IMG/VR virus record: IMGVR_UViG_3300033153_004317 | Span: 1-47,159 of that record | DNA length: 47,159 nucleotides | Source of the DNA: a virus | Reading direction: 5' to 3' (one strand) | Notes under the pieces: generated by a model | Databases searched by the model: none | The model's input: the letters and a program-made list of their open reading frames with translations, nothing else | What the model was told of the DNA's origin: nothing | Program-made: the position numbers and the translations under genes | Shown here: positions 7,890 through 16,189 of the stretch, piece by piece | Position numbering within the stretch: position 1 is the stretch's first letter | Layout: each line of letters opens with the position of its first letter

Positions 7890-10130
7890 ATGGCCGACCA
7901 CCTGACTCTCAAGCAGGCCGCGGCGGGGGTGCCGGCCCCGGGGAAGCTCGCCGAGACCGACAGGGCGATCCTGTCGGGGCTCGTCCGGTCCTCGAGCGGG
8001 ACCGCGTCGCTCTACTCGGACACGGTCACGACGGGAATCACGATCGGGGGCGGGGGCGGTGCCCCCGACCTGGCCTCGGTCGTGATCGGGGCCACAGTCA
8101 CGATTCCGGGTAGCGGTACAACGTCAACCAGAATCGGTTCCGGGGCGGTCGCCGACAACACCGACGCGGTCGCGGTTGGAACCAACTCTGACGCTGGAGG
8201 TTTGAGGGCGATTGCGATCGGTTTGGGATCTGGTTCATCGGGCGGTCAGAACGTTGCGATCGGATACAACTCCCTCGCAGACGGATCAGATTCCGCGGTC
8301 GCAGTCGGAGACCGGGCCGACGCGGGAGGTCAGAGGGCCGTCGCGATCGGCGGCCTGGCGAACGCCGACTCGCCAACCACGGTCGCGATCGGGTATCAGG
8401 CAGCCGCGACCACGTCTCAGTCAATCGCGATCGGGAGTAGTGCCCAGGTTACGACTAACTTGCGCGGCGTAGCGATCGGCTCCTCGGCCAGCACGACGAT
8501 CGGAGGCGTCGCGATCGGCTACAACGCGCAAAACGACTCCGGCGGCAACTCGGGGGTCGCGATCGGCGTTGGGGCTCAGGCGAATGCCGACAGCGCCACC
8601 TGCGTGGGGCGAGGCGCCCTTGGGTCCTCTCATGGGGTCGCCATCGGGGCCACGGCGTCGACCAGTGGAGCCCTCAGCGCAACCGCTGTCGGTGAAGGGG
8701 CGGCGGCGTCAGCCAGTGGCGCCTCGGCGTTCGGCAGGGACTCGAACGCCGGGCACACGGACGCCCTCTGCCTCGGACGCTTCGCCACCTCGACGGAGTC
8801 CAGACAGTGCGTGATCGGGTCGGCCAACGCTCCCCTCACGGCTTTCTACCTGGGTCAGGGTGTCGAGACTACGGCGACGGCACCAGATATCTTGATCAGT
8901 GCCAGCTCGATCGCGACGAGCGAGACCGACGAGTCCGGTGGTTCCGTCGCTTTCCAATCGGGTAAGGGCACTGGGGCCGGGGCGGCGAGCACGATCACGT
9001 TCCAGACCCCGACCGCGCTCGGGTCAGGGACGACCCAGCAGTCCCTCACGACCAGGATGACGATCGGAACCACGGTCACGATCCCTGGCAGTGGGACAAC
9101 GTCGACCCAGATCGGCTCCTCCTCGAGCGCGGCCAACACGGACACGATCGCTGTCGGACGCGCTTCATCGGCCTCCGGTTCGAGCGGGGGCGCGATAGCG
9201 ATCGGAGCACAAGCTACGGCCGGGGCCGGCAACCGAAACCTTGCGATCGGCTTTGCCGCCCAGGCGACCGGGACCGGGAGCGGGAACTCGACCGTCGTCG
9301 GGCATCAGTCCGACGACGGCGACAACACCGCCTGTTCGCTGTTCGGGGCGGGGGTCACGGCGAGCGGCACAAACGCCACCGGAATAGGACAGGCCGTCAC
9401 GGTTGCTGCAAGCGGAACGGCTGTCGGCTGGTCGGCAGATGCCTCGGTGCAGGCCGTGGCGATCGGGAGGGACGCACAAGCCGCGAACACCAACTCGGTC
9501 GCGATAGGAATGTCGACCAACGTGAGCGGCGTCAACTCGATCGGGGTGGGGCAGAGCGCCGCCGCCGCGGGGAACAGTGCTATCGCGATCGGTGGGTCCG
9601 CGAGCGCCGCTTACACCGATTCGATAGTACTCGCTAGGAATGCCGTCTCCACAGCCGTGAGTCAGTTCGTGGTCGGATCTCCCTCGCATACGATCGCGGC
9701 CTTCTATCTCGGCGAGGGTGTTGAGACGACCAACGCGGCCCCGGACGTCGTGATCAGCGCCAGCTCGATCGCAACAAGCGAGACCGACGAGGCTGGTGGA
9801 ACGATCACCTTCCAGTCCGGGAAGGGCAGGGGCGACGGCACCGAATCAACGATCGTGTTCCAGACGCCGAACAAGGTCGGCACAGGAACGGACCCGCAGA
9901 CCCTCACAACGCGGGTCTTGATCTCTGCAACCGACGTCACATTGGGTAGCGCCGACGACGAGAACGTCAACCTCGCCAGCAGCGGAGGTAAGGTCGGGTT
10001 CTACGGTGTGGCCGCCGTGGCGAAGCAGACGATCGCCACGGCGCGGGATAACCCTGAGGGAGCCCTCAAGGATCTCTTGGTGGCTCTTGCGGCGCTCGGG
10101 ATCCTCACGGACAGCACGACGGCTTCGTAG
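7890..10130 (+). CDS. Fibre with YadA-like adhesin head repeats (746 aa)
   Basis: ATG 7890 follows AGCGGGAGACGGAC. Residues 1-50 match the N-terminal module of the fibre at 4158 (AETDRAILSGL, GTASLYSD). Most of the protein consists of 14-16 residue units such as AIAIGLGSGSSGGQNVAIGY and AVAVGDRADAGGQRAVAIGG, the repeat of trimeric autotransporter (YadA/Hep_Hag) heads that forms left-handed beta-rolls. Two halves each contain TIPGSGTTST and end with FYLGxGVETT, ISASSIATSETDE and FQSGKG blocks, so the gene has an internal duplication. The C-terminal segment (VGFYGVAAVAKQTIATA, then LLVALAALGILTDST) is a frequent virion-protein terminus. Probably a trimeric receptor-binding fibre. Confidence 0.8.
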   Translation: MADHLTLKQAAAGVPAPGKLAETDRAILSGLVRSSSGTASLYSDTVTTGITIGGGGGAPDLASVVIGATVTIPGSGTTSTRIGSGAVADNTDAVAVGTNSDAGGLRAIAIGLGSGSSGGQNVAIGYNSLADGSDSAVAVGDRADAGGQRAVAIGGLANADSPTTVAIGYQAAATTSQSIAIGSSAQVTTNLRGVAIGSSASTTIGGVAIGYNAQNDSGGNSGVAIGVGAQANADSATCVGRGALGSSHGVAIGATASTSGALSATAVGEGAAASASGASAFGRDSNAGHTDALCLGRFATSTESRQCVIGSANAPLTAFYLGQGVETTATAPDILISASSIATSETDESGGSVAFQSGKGTGAGAASTITFQTPTALGSGTTQQSLTTRMTIGTTVTIPGSGTTSTQIGSSSSAANTDTIAVGRASSASGSSGGAIAIGAQATAGAGNRNLAIGFAAQATGTGSGNSTVVGHQSDDGDNTACSLFGAGVTASGTNATGIGQAVTVAASGTAVGWSADASVQAVAIGRDAQAANTNSVAIGMSTNVSGVNSIGVGQSAAAAGNSAIAIGGSASAAYTDSIVLARNAVSTAVSQFVVGSPSHTIAAFYLGEGVETTNAAPDVVISASSIATSETDEAGGTITFQSGKGRGDGTESTIVFQTPNKVGTGTDPQTLTTRVLISATDVTLGSADDENVNLASSGGKVGFYGVAAVAKQTIATARDNPEGALKDLLVALAALGILTDSTTAS

Positions 10131-10150
10131 TGGCGAAGTGGGAGGAGGAC

Positions 10151-10246
10151 GTGTGTTCTGTGCTTTGCTGGCTAGTCGCCGTCCTCCTGGGCTGCTGCGT
10201 GGCCCAGCACCAGATAGCGTGTGGGGCATGGATCGCCGGGAGCTAG
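10151..10246 (+). CDS. Possible tiny lipoprotein-like ORF (31 aa)
   Basis: GTG 10151 has GGAGGAGG 2-10 bases upstream; the frame continues back to GTG 10130, overlapping the fibre stop. The peptide reads MCSVLCWLVAVLLGCCVAQH and on to a TAG at 10246: a hydrophobic stretch ending in LLGC, which fits a lipobox. The mature part would be only about 17 residues. It could be a minimal outer-membrane spanin or a chance frame. The rest of the gap to 10303 holds only the next gene's ribosome site. Confidence 0.3.
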   Translation: MCSVLCWLVAVLLGCCVAQHQIACGAWIAGS

Positions 10247-10303
10247 ACGGGAGCTGACGACAAGGGTGCTTTCGAGTACTCTGGCAGCAGGAAGGAGTGA
10301 GGC

Positions 10304-11416
10304 ATGCCGAGCCTGGCACGAGGAGAATCGAGCACCCAGGGCGACCCAGTCCTCGATCTCTGGACCGCCGTCGGGAACCCGGCCGTCCTCACGGACGTCG
10401 CGCTCCTCCGGTTCAGGGTCTACGACATCTCGACCCCGGCCAAGCGCGGCACCCCCGTCCAGGTCCACCCGGGCACGCTCGGCGACTGGGAGGACCTGGA
10501 CCCGGTTAACGACGCCCCGACCGGGCACCGACTCGGGACCGGCCACAACTACGCCCCCTACACGGTCCCGCTCGACGAGGCGATCGGCGACCACAAGATC
10601 GTGTGGGAGTTCCAGCACTCGGCGGTCTCGCCGTGGGAGACGCTCTCGGAGGAGTTCTACGTCGCCGAGGGCACGATCCCGACCGCAGACACGTACTGCG
10701 GCGTCTCGTGTCTCCGTGCCGAGGGCTACACGGACCCGCCCTTCACCGACGCCAGGATCGACATGCTGATCGCGCTCGCGACCCGCTATATCGACAAGGT
10801 CACCGGGCGCTGGTTCACGCCGCGCACGTTCGACGACTCCGGTCGGTTCAGGGCTGACGGGAAGGACTCCAGGACCCTCCACCTCGAGGTCCCGATCATT
10901 CGCCTCGACAAGCTCTACATCGAGAACCAGGGGCTCGTCTCGGGCGATCTGACCGAGATCGACCTCGACGCCGTCAGGGTCTACAACCGCCACGTCTCGG
11001 GCATGACCCAGCCCGACGACCGCGAGAACCCCAAGCTGTCGTTCATTCAGACGCGAGCCATGCAGATCCACGCCGAGGGCCTCTTTCCGGCTCCGCGAGT
11101 CTTCCCCCTGGGGAGGCTCAACGTGCAGATCGAGGGCGTGTTCGGCTACACGGACCCGGACGGCTCCCCGTTCGGCTGCACCCCTCTCCTGATCCAGCAG
11201 GTCTGCTGTCGTCTCGTGGCCCGCGACCTCCTGCTTGATTCGGACGCCTGCGAGAAGCTGAACGTGAAGCAGAAGTACCGGATCATCTCCGACAAGGAGG
11301 GGTCGACGACGGTCAAGCTCCAGAACCTCTGGCTCAAGGGGGCGTTCACGGGCGATCCCGAGATTGACAACGTCTTGATGGCCTTCAAACGTCCTCCCCG
11401 CATGGCGGCCGTCTAG
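10304..11416 (+). CDS. Head-tail connector with extra N-terminal domain
   Basis: ATG 10304 follows GGAAGGAGTGAGGC. The N-terminal 125 residues (VLTDVALLRFRVYDISTP onwards) look like an immunoglobulin-type beta domain. From about residue 130 the protein has the pattern of gp6/gp15-type head-tail adaptors: short helices beginning TDARIDMLIALATRYIDKVT, then GRWFTPRTF, a long beta segment, and a final helical bundle around LLIQQVCCRLVARDLL. Such proteins form a ring under the portal. Gene order (connector, neck, gpG-like, terminator, sheath) supports this. It shares TAGTG with the next gene. The domain boundary is an estimate. Confidence 0.65.
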   Translation: MPSLARGESSTQGDPVLDLWTAVGNPAVLTDVALLRFRVYDISTPAKRGTPVQVHPGTLGDWEDLDPVNDAPTGHRLGTGHNYAPYTVPLDEAIGDHKIVWEFQHSAVSPWETLSEEFYVAEGTIPTADTYCGVSCLRAEGYTDPPFTDARIDMLIALATRYIDKVTGRWFTPRTFDDSGRFRADGKDSRTLHLEVPIIRLDKLYIENQGLVSGDLTEIDLDAVRVYNRHVSGMTQPDDRENPKLSFIQTRAMQIHAEGLFPAPRVFPLGRLNVQIEGVFGYTDPDGSPFGCTPLLIQQVCCRLVARDLLLDSDACEKLNVKQKYRIISDKEGSTTVKLQNLWLKGAFTGDPEIDNVLMAFKRPPRMAAV

Positions 11417-11931
11417 TGGGAACCCTCAAGCCGTGCTTCTCCGTCTCGGGCGACTCGGTCGAGGTCGCGGTAATCGAGGTCTACGACGAGGCCAAGGCGC
11501 GCGAGGTCGCGTCAGTCGAGTACCCGACCAATCCCGGCTTCGACGACCTCCTGGGCGAGCCCTACTTGGAGGACGGGGACGACGACGGGATCGGGGACCG
11601 GGTCCGGCCCGGCACCGAGTACGAAGTCAAGGCCAGGGCCAAGTTCGCCGCCAACGAGGAGCAGGACCAGGGCCAGGTCGGGAACGACCCCAGGACGGTC
11701 CTCACACTGGTCGTCGACACGAGGATCCTGACCGGGCTCGGGCTCTACTCGGCGGGCGTCTTCGGGGTCCGCCCAAACGACCGACTCCTCCGGCTTGAGA
11801 GGAACGACGGGACGACCAGGCTCGACTTCGTCCACGCGGGACGGGAGGGCTTGTTTGTTTACGAGGTCCGGCCGGGCGAGACCGGCTCAGGGATGGTGAA
11901 GATCCTCCTCGAGAGGAGACAGTCGCGGTGA
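11416..11931 (+). CDS. Probable neck or head-closure protein (171 aa)
   Basis: Starts at GTG 11416 inside the TAGTG overlap with the connector gene, so translation is likely coupled; there is no separate ribosome site. The protein is beta-rich and acidic (LEDGDDDGIGDRVRPGTEYE) with a C-terminal half GLYSAGVFGVRPNDRLLRLE. No family is firmly recognised; position between adaptor and tail-completion genes suggests head closure. Two bases after its TGA begins a perfect 18-bp palindrome. Confidence 0.5.
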   Translation: MGTLKPCFSVSGDSVEVAVIEVYDEAKAREVASVEYPTNPGFDDLLGEPYLEDGDDDGIGDRVRPGTEYEVKARAKFAANEEQDQGQVGNDPRTVLTLVVDTRILTGLGLYSAGVFGVRPNDRLLRLERNDGTTRLDFVHAGREGLFVYEVRPGETGSGMVKILLERRQSR

Positions 11932-12084
11932 GGGTTTGGGATATCCCAAACTTTCCCAGGCCCCTCAGAGCCCCTCAGAGCCCCGAGGGCGATCGGTGGG
12001 CCGATCCATCACCCCAGCCACGATCAGGCCCGTACACGCGCCCGGAGAGCGTTCGGGAGTGTATCCCTGTTGGATCGGAGACCC
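11932..12084 (+). other. Gap with palindrome, 10-bp tandem repeat and CCCGGAGAGCGT
   Basis: 153 bases between the neck and gpG-like genes. It contains the palindrome, an exact tandem CCCCTCAGAG (11961-11970, 11971-11980) with a partial third copy CCCCGAG, and CCCGGAGAGCGT at 12041-12052. I see no supported gene. Confidence 0.6.
11934..11951. repeat. 18-bp palindrome, perfect copy 2
   Basis: GTTTGGGATATCCCAAAC, starting 2 bases after the TGA of the neck gene. Here the next start (12085) is 133 bases away. Confidence 0.9.
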
Positions 12085-12678
12085 GTGGCCGGGTTTAGCA
12101 TGCGTACGGCCCTCTCGAGTTCCTGGCAGATCGCCAGAGTCAGGTTCAGCACTGCCGTCGCGACCAGTCAGGGACGGCAGTGGCTCGCAATTAGGAGAGC
12201 CGCCCTACTGGCAGAGCGGGAGCTGAAGAAGGGTCTCAGGAGTGGAGCCCCCGGAGGGCAGCGGTTCAAGCCCCTCGCACTCAGCACGACGCTCCTCAGG
12301 GGCGGGAAGAAGCCGCTGCTCGACACGGGTTCGCTCCTGGGATCGATCACGACCAATCTCAACAAGGGAAGGAAGTCGGCATTCGTCGGAGTACTCAGGA
12401 CGGCCAGGAAGAACGGCGACAACCTCATGAACGTCGCGGTCGCCCACGAGTTCGGAACGAAGCGATACGTGGTCAAGGTCACGCCCGCCATGCGTCGATT
12501 CTTCTGGGTCCTCCACTTCAAGAGCGGCGGCAGGATCAAGCCCTTCAAGGCGAGCACGACCTGGTTCATGCATCCCGGGGTGCCCGCGCGGCCGTTCGTG
12601 CGACCTGTGATCCGGGCGATTCGGCCTCGGCTCGAGCGTGAGATCAGAGTTGTCTTCGGACGCACGGGAGGGATCTAG
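12085..12678 (+). CDS. Virion morphogenesis / tail completion protein (gpG / HK97 gp10-like)
   Basis: GTG 12085 is chosen because CGGAG lies 4-5 bases upstream; TTG 12070 and ATG 12100 are alternatives in the same frame. The sequence has the hallmarks of this family: KKPLLDTGSLLGSI, VAHEFGTKRYVVKVTPAMRR and PGVPARPFVRPVIRAI, i.e. an 'LxdTGxLxxS' turn, a 'HEfGt' turn and the 'iPaRPFl' motif. These proteins complete the tail or neck in Mu- and HK97-type phages. It overlaps the next gene by TAGTG. The basic composition contrasts with its acidic neighbours. Confidence 0.75.
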   Translation: MAGFSMRTALSSSWQIARVRFSTAVATSQGRQWLAIRRAALLAERELKKGLRSGAPGGQRFKPLALSTTLLRGGKKPLLDTGSLLGSITTNLNKGRKSAFVGVLRTARKNGDNLMNVAVAHEFGTKRYVVKVTPAMRRFFWVLHFKSGGRIKPFKASTTWFMHPGVPARPFVRPVIRAIRPRLEREIRVVFGRTGGI

Positions 12679-13592
12679 TGGCCGCACCAACTATCACTTC
12701 CGTCGTCCCTGCCCTGGGCCTGAGCCTGGGCGAGACGTTCGTCACGATCAACGGGACCGGGTTCAACGACGATGTCTCGGGAGGGACGATCAGGGTCCTC
12801 TTCGGCACCGTCGAGGCCCTCGAGTACGGGGCCGTGGACTCGACCAAGGTGATCGCGCTCACGCCGGGCGGCGAGGTCGGCGACGTCGACGTCACCGTGG
12901 TCAACGTGCCCGCGTCGGGACCGGACGAGCCCACGACGCTCTCGGACGGGTTCGAGTACCGCCGCCCCGCGATCGAGACCAAGCGCGACCACTCCGAGGA
13001 CGAGGCGATCGTGGCTGTGACCCGCACGCTCGTGAAGGAGCTGCGCCGCACCGTCCTCGCCAACACCCACCACGACATGCACCCCGAGTACGTGGACGAC
13101 GTCTCGGCCCTGGTCCCGGAGGAGAAGCAGGAGGAGGTGCCGAGCCTGGAGGTGCGCGGGCCGTCGATCCAAGAGGACAGGTTCTACGCCGTCAACGGTC
13201 GCTACTCGGTCAGGACATCCGCCGCTCCCGGTGGCACGCACGACACGTTCAATCAGCCGGTCACGCTCCGGCTCGAGTACCAGTACGTGGGCGTGGCCCG
13301 GTCCACGGGTGAGATCAGCAACCTGTTCGCGGCCGTGACCGGCTTCTTCAATCGCACGCCGTTCCTATCCGTGCCCGTCGATGGCCTCGACCCCGCCAAC
13401 GGAACGATCGAGTTCGAGTTGTCGCCCGTGTGGGAGCAGAGGGCCGAGTTCAGGTCCCGTGCCACCAGGGCCGCCACGTACCAGTTCGAGGGCTCGTTCG
13501 TCGTCAGGGGTGTTCACGTCGTCGGCGACGATAAGGTCTCCGAAGGCAAGGATGTCTCGGAGGTCGTGGTCGAAACGGAGACGTTGCCCTAG
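12678..13592 (+). CDS. Probable tail terminator with N-terminal IPT/TIG domain
   Basis: GTG 12678 overlaps the previous stop (TAGTG). Residues about 4-95 (ITSVVPALGLSLGETFVTIN, GTGFNDD, ending LSDGFEYR) match the IPT/TIG immunoglobulin-like fold seen in cell-surface and virion proteins. The remainder (residues 100-304) is alpha/beta with a C-terminal strand set, TFNQPVTLRLEYQYVGVARS. The slot between the gpG-like completion protein and the sheath is where the tail-terminator ring protein is normally encoded, so I infer that role for the C-terminal part; sequence alone does not prove it. Confidence 0.5.
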   Translation: MAAPTITSVVPALGLSLGETFVTINGTGFNDDVSGGTIRVLFGTVEALEYGAVDSTKVIALTPGGEVGDVDVTVVNVPASGPDEPTTLSDGFEYRRPAIETKRDHSEDEAIVAVTRTLVKELRRTVLANTHHDMHPEYVDDVSALVPEEKQEEVPSLEVRGPSIQEDRFYAVNGRYSVRTSAAPGGTHDTFNQPVTLRLEYQYVGVARSTGEISNLFAAVTGFFNRTPFLSVPVDGLDPANGTIEFELSPVWEQRAEFRSRATRAATYQFEGSFVVRGVHVVGDDKVSEGKDVSEVVVETETLP

Positions 13593-13639
13593 CGGGGCTA
13601 AATCAGTTAGACTCTGGCGAGACCGTGGAGGAGGCCGAG

Positions 13640-13861
13640 ATGGCACAACTCAAGAACCTTCTGAGGCGCACCCGTGCGTTCAACCTCGAGCACCCCACGT
13701 TCCTCAATCTCGCGGGCGAGAACGGCGTCGGGAAGCCCGAGGCGTTGACCCTCCTCCCGAGGGAGACGAAGACCGTCCACGCCGACGTCCTCGCCTGCGT
13801 CGAGGTCAGGAACGCGCTCAGACCCTCGAAGGGCCGCCCGACCCTCCGGGTCATGGGGTAG
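13640..13861 (+). CDS. Small protein preceding the sheath (73 aa)
   Basis: ATG 13640 is preferred over GTG 13625 because GTGGAGGAGG, a near-perfect ribosome site, lies between them. The protein starts MAQLKNLLRRTRAFNLEHPT and contains LTLLPRETKTVHADVLACVE. It has no recognised domain. Short proteins of this size often sit directly upstream of the sheath gene in contractile-tail clusters. TAG 13859-13861, then 29 bases to the sheath start. Confidence 0.55.
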   Translation: MAQLKNLLRRTRAFNLEHPTFLNLAGENGVGKPEALTLLPRETKTVHADVLACVEVRNALRPSKGRPTLRVMG

Positions 13862-13890
13862 ACCGAACACAGGAACACGAGGAGTAGTCC

Positions 13891-16173
13891 ATGCCTCCGT
13901 CCAACCTCTTGCTCGCGTCCAAGATCGTCGTGGTCGAGGAGCCGCCCCAGATCAGGAACATCCCCGGTGTCCCGACCGCGATCCTAGCCTTCGAGGGCGT
14001 GACCGAGCGCGGGCCGCTGCGCGTGCCTCAGTTCATCACCGACTTCGAGCAGTTCGTAGAGGTCTTCGGTGGGCACATCGCCGAGTCCGACCTCTCGATC
14101 GCGATCGAGGCCGCGTTCCGCAACGGTGCGACCGCCATGTGGGTGACCCGCGTCTGCCACTACACGGACGTCACGGACAACGCAACCGCCGAGGCGACCA
14201 AGGGGTCGCAGATGATCGTCGACCGCGGAGGCGTCGCGGGCGTGGCCGTCCTGGACTCGAACGCGGGTCCGTTCGCGCTCCTCCCCGCCGACATCCTCGA
14301 GGTGAACCTGGACGGGGCTGGGGCCGATCCCCTCACCCTGACGGCGGCCGAGGGTTCGGACGAGTCGGGGAACTCGCAGCCGTTCGCGCTCGTCAACCTC
14401 GACACGTTCGTCTACCAGACCAACGCGGCCCTCGACGACACCGCGCTCGGCCTCCAGCGGACGATCACCTTCCTCGCCGCTGACCCGCTGATCGGCACGA
14501 TCGGGGCCGCCACCGCGGAGGAGATCGCCGCGGTGATCAACCGCGACGGGATCGGGATCAGCGCCGAGGTCACCTCGAGCACCAAGGTGACGATCAAGAG
14601 CGACGCCAAGGGGACGGGGGCGAAGCTCGTCGTCGACGCCTCCAGCACGGCGATTGCGGGCGGCAAGCTCAACCTCCCCGCCCAGACCAACTCGGGCTCC
14701 GGCAACGTCTCCCTGATCGGCGGCGTCACCGCGGCCGAGCTGGCCGGGCTTCTGACCGCGCTCCCACTCTCGAGCGGCACCGCGACCGTCTACGACACGA
14801 CCAAGCTGCGCATGACCAGCACCGGCACGGGCGTCTCCGCGACGGTTGTGATTACCGCGAACACGACCGCCTCCGGGATCTTCACGGGCAGCCTCCCGAT
14901 CACCCAGCCCGGGACCGACGCGGCCGAGTCGAACACGATCAAGGTCACGGGCCGCGACCCCGGGACGTGGATCCAGAGCTACTCGGTCACGATCGAGGCC
15001 CCCACGTCGGGCGACTCCGACCGGTTCAACCTCCGGGTCCTGAAGGGGACCGCGACCGCCGAGGTGTGGCCCAACCTGTCCATGGACGACACCGACGCCC
15101 GCTACGTCGAGGACTTCATCAACGAGAACAGCAAGCTCGCCGACGTCGAGGACCAGTCGAGCCCCGCCTCGTCCCCCAACAACCGACCCAAGCTGGGCAA
15201 CTGGTCGGCCTGGGCCGGCGACGACGACGGCCTCTCGGGCCTGGTCGACGTCGACTTCGTCGGGAGCGAGGCGGGCGGCACGGGCCTCTACGCATTCGAC
15301 CTCGTGACGACGATCACCGTCCTCGCCATCCCCGGCAGGGCCACCAGCGCGGTCCACAACGCCATGGTCGCTTACTGCGAGGTCCACCGGGCCAAGCAGA
15401 CCTTCCCGATCCTGGACCCGCCCGAGGGACTCGACGCGCAGCAGATCAAGACCTACGTCGAGACCACCGCGGCGCTCTACAACCTGTCCGAGTTCGGGGC
15501 GATCTACTGGCCTCGCGTCGAGATCCTCAACCCCTCGACGACGATCTATGGGACCGGCGAGACGATCTTCGTCCCGCCCTCGGGGCACATCGCCGGCCTC
15601 TACGCGCGAGTCGACGCCAGCACGCCTGGCGGCGTCTACGTGCCCCCCGCGGGGGTCGAGAACGGTGTCCTGTTCGGGGTCCTTGGGTTCGAGACCGACG
15701 ACGTCCTTGACGAGCGGAAGCGCGACGTCGTCTTCCCTTCGAGGATCAACCCGATCACGTTCATCGACGGAGCGCCTCGTCACGTCGACGGAGCCAGGAC
15801 CCTCAAGGGCAACGGGAACTTCCCGAGCGTGAGCGAGCGCCGCGGGGTGATCTTCATCGAGCAGTCTCTCAAGCTCGGCCTCCTGTTTGCCAAGCACCGG
15901 AGCAACGACCGCCGGCTCCGCATGGAAGTGAAGAGGAGCATCGAGACATTCCTCCTGCTCCAGTACGGCAACGGGGCGTTCCGGGGAGCGACGCCAGCGG
16001 AGAGCTTCTACGTCGACGTCTCCGACGCACTCAACACGATCGAGCGGATCTTCGCCGGGGAGCTGCACGCGAGGATCGGACTGGCGACTCAGAAGCCGGC
16101 CGAGTTCATCGTCCTCAAGTTCACGCAGGATACGCGGGAGCTGGAGGAGCGCCTGGCTGGGGCGCTCGGCTAG
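13891..16173 (+). CDS. Contractile tail sheath protein (760 aa)
   Basis: ATG 13891 follows CACGAGGAGTAGTCC. N-terminal features are typical of sheaths: IRNIPGVPTAILAFEGVTER, then RGPLRVPQFITDFEQFVEVF and AAFRNGATAMWVTRV. The C-terminal domain is diagnostic: RRGVIFIEQSLK, LRMEVKRSIETFLLLQYGNG, ESFYVDVSDALNTIE and a final ARIGLATQKPAEFIVLKFTQ. The protein forms the outer contractile cylinder around the tube. At 760 residues it is longer than many sheaths (roughly 400-660); the extra length is a Thr/Ala/Gly-rich insertion of about residues 80-380, presumably an externally displayed domain. Confidence 0.93.
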   Translation: MPPSNLLLASKIVVVEEPPQIRNIPGVPTAILAFEGVTERGPLRVPQFITDFEQFVEVFGGHIAESDLSIAIEAAFRNGATAMWVTRVCHYTDVTDNATAEATKGSQMIVDRGGVAGVAVLDSNAGPFALLPADILEVNLDGAGADPLTLTAAEGSDESGNSQPFALVNLDTFVYQTNAALDDTALGLQRTITFLAADPLIGTIGAATAEEIAAVINRDGIGISAEVTSSTKVTIKSDAKGTGAKLVVDASSTAIAGGKLNLPAQTNSGSGNVSLIGGVTAAELAGLLTALPLSSGTATVYDTTKLRMTSTGTGVSATVVITANTTASGIFTGSLPITQPGTDAAESNTIKVTGRDPGTWIQSYSVTIEAPTSGDSDRFNLRVLKGTATAEVWPNLSMDDTDARYVEDFINENSKLADVEDQSSPASSPNNRPKLGNWSAWAGDDDGLSGLVDVDFVGSEAGGTGLYAFDLVTTITVLAIPGRATSAVHNAMVAYCEVHRAKQTFPILDPPEGLDAQQIKTYVETTAALYNLSEFGAIYWPRVEILNPSTTIYGTGETIFVPPSGHIAGLYARVDASTPGGVYVPPAGVENGVLFGVLGFETDDVLDERKRDVVFPSRINPITFIDGAPRHVDGARTLKGNGNFPSVSERRGVIFIEQSLKLGLLFAKHRSNDRRLRMEVKRSIETFLLLQYGNGAFRGATPAESFYVDVSDALNTIERIFAGELHARIGLATQKPAEFIVLKFTQDTRELEERLAGALG

Positions 16174-16189
16174 GCCAAGAGGAGGCACC

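Noticed and set aside
8215-8235. Half-site GGTTTGGGATCTGG resembling one arm of the palindrome
   Set aside because: Only one arm is present and it lies inside a repetitive coding sequence; likely chance.
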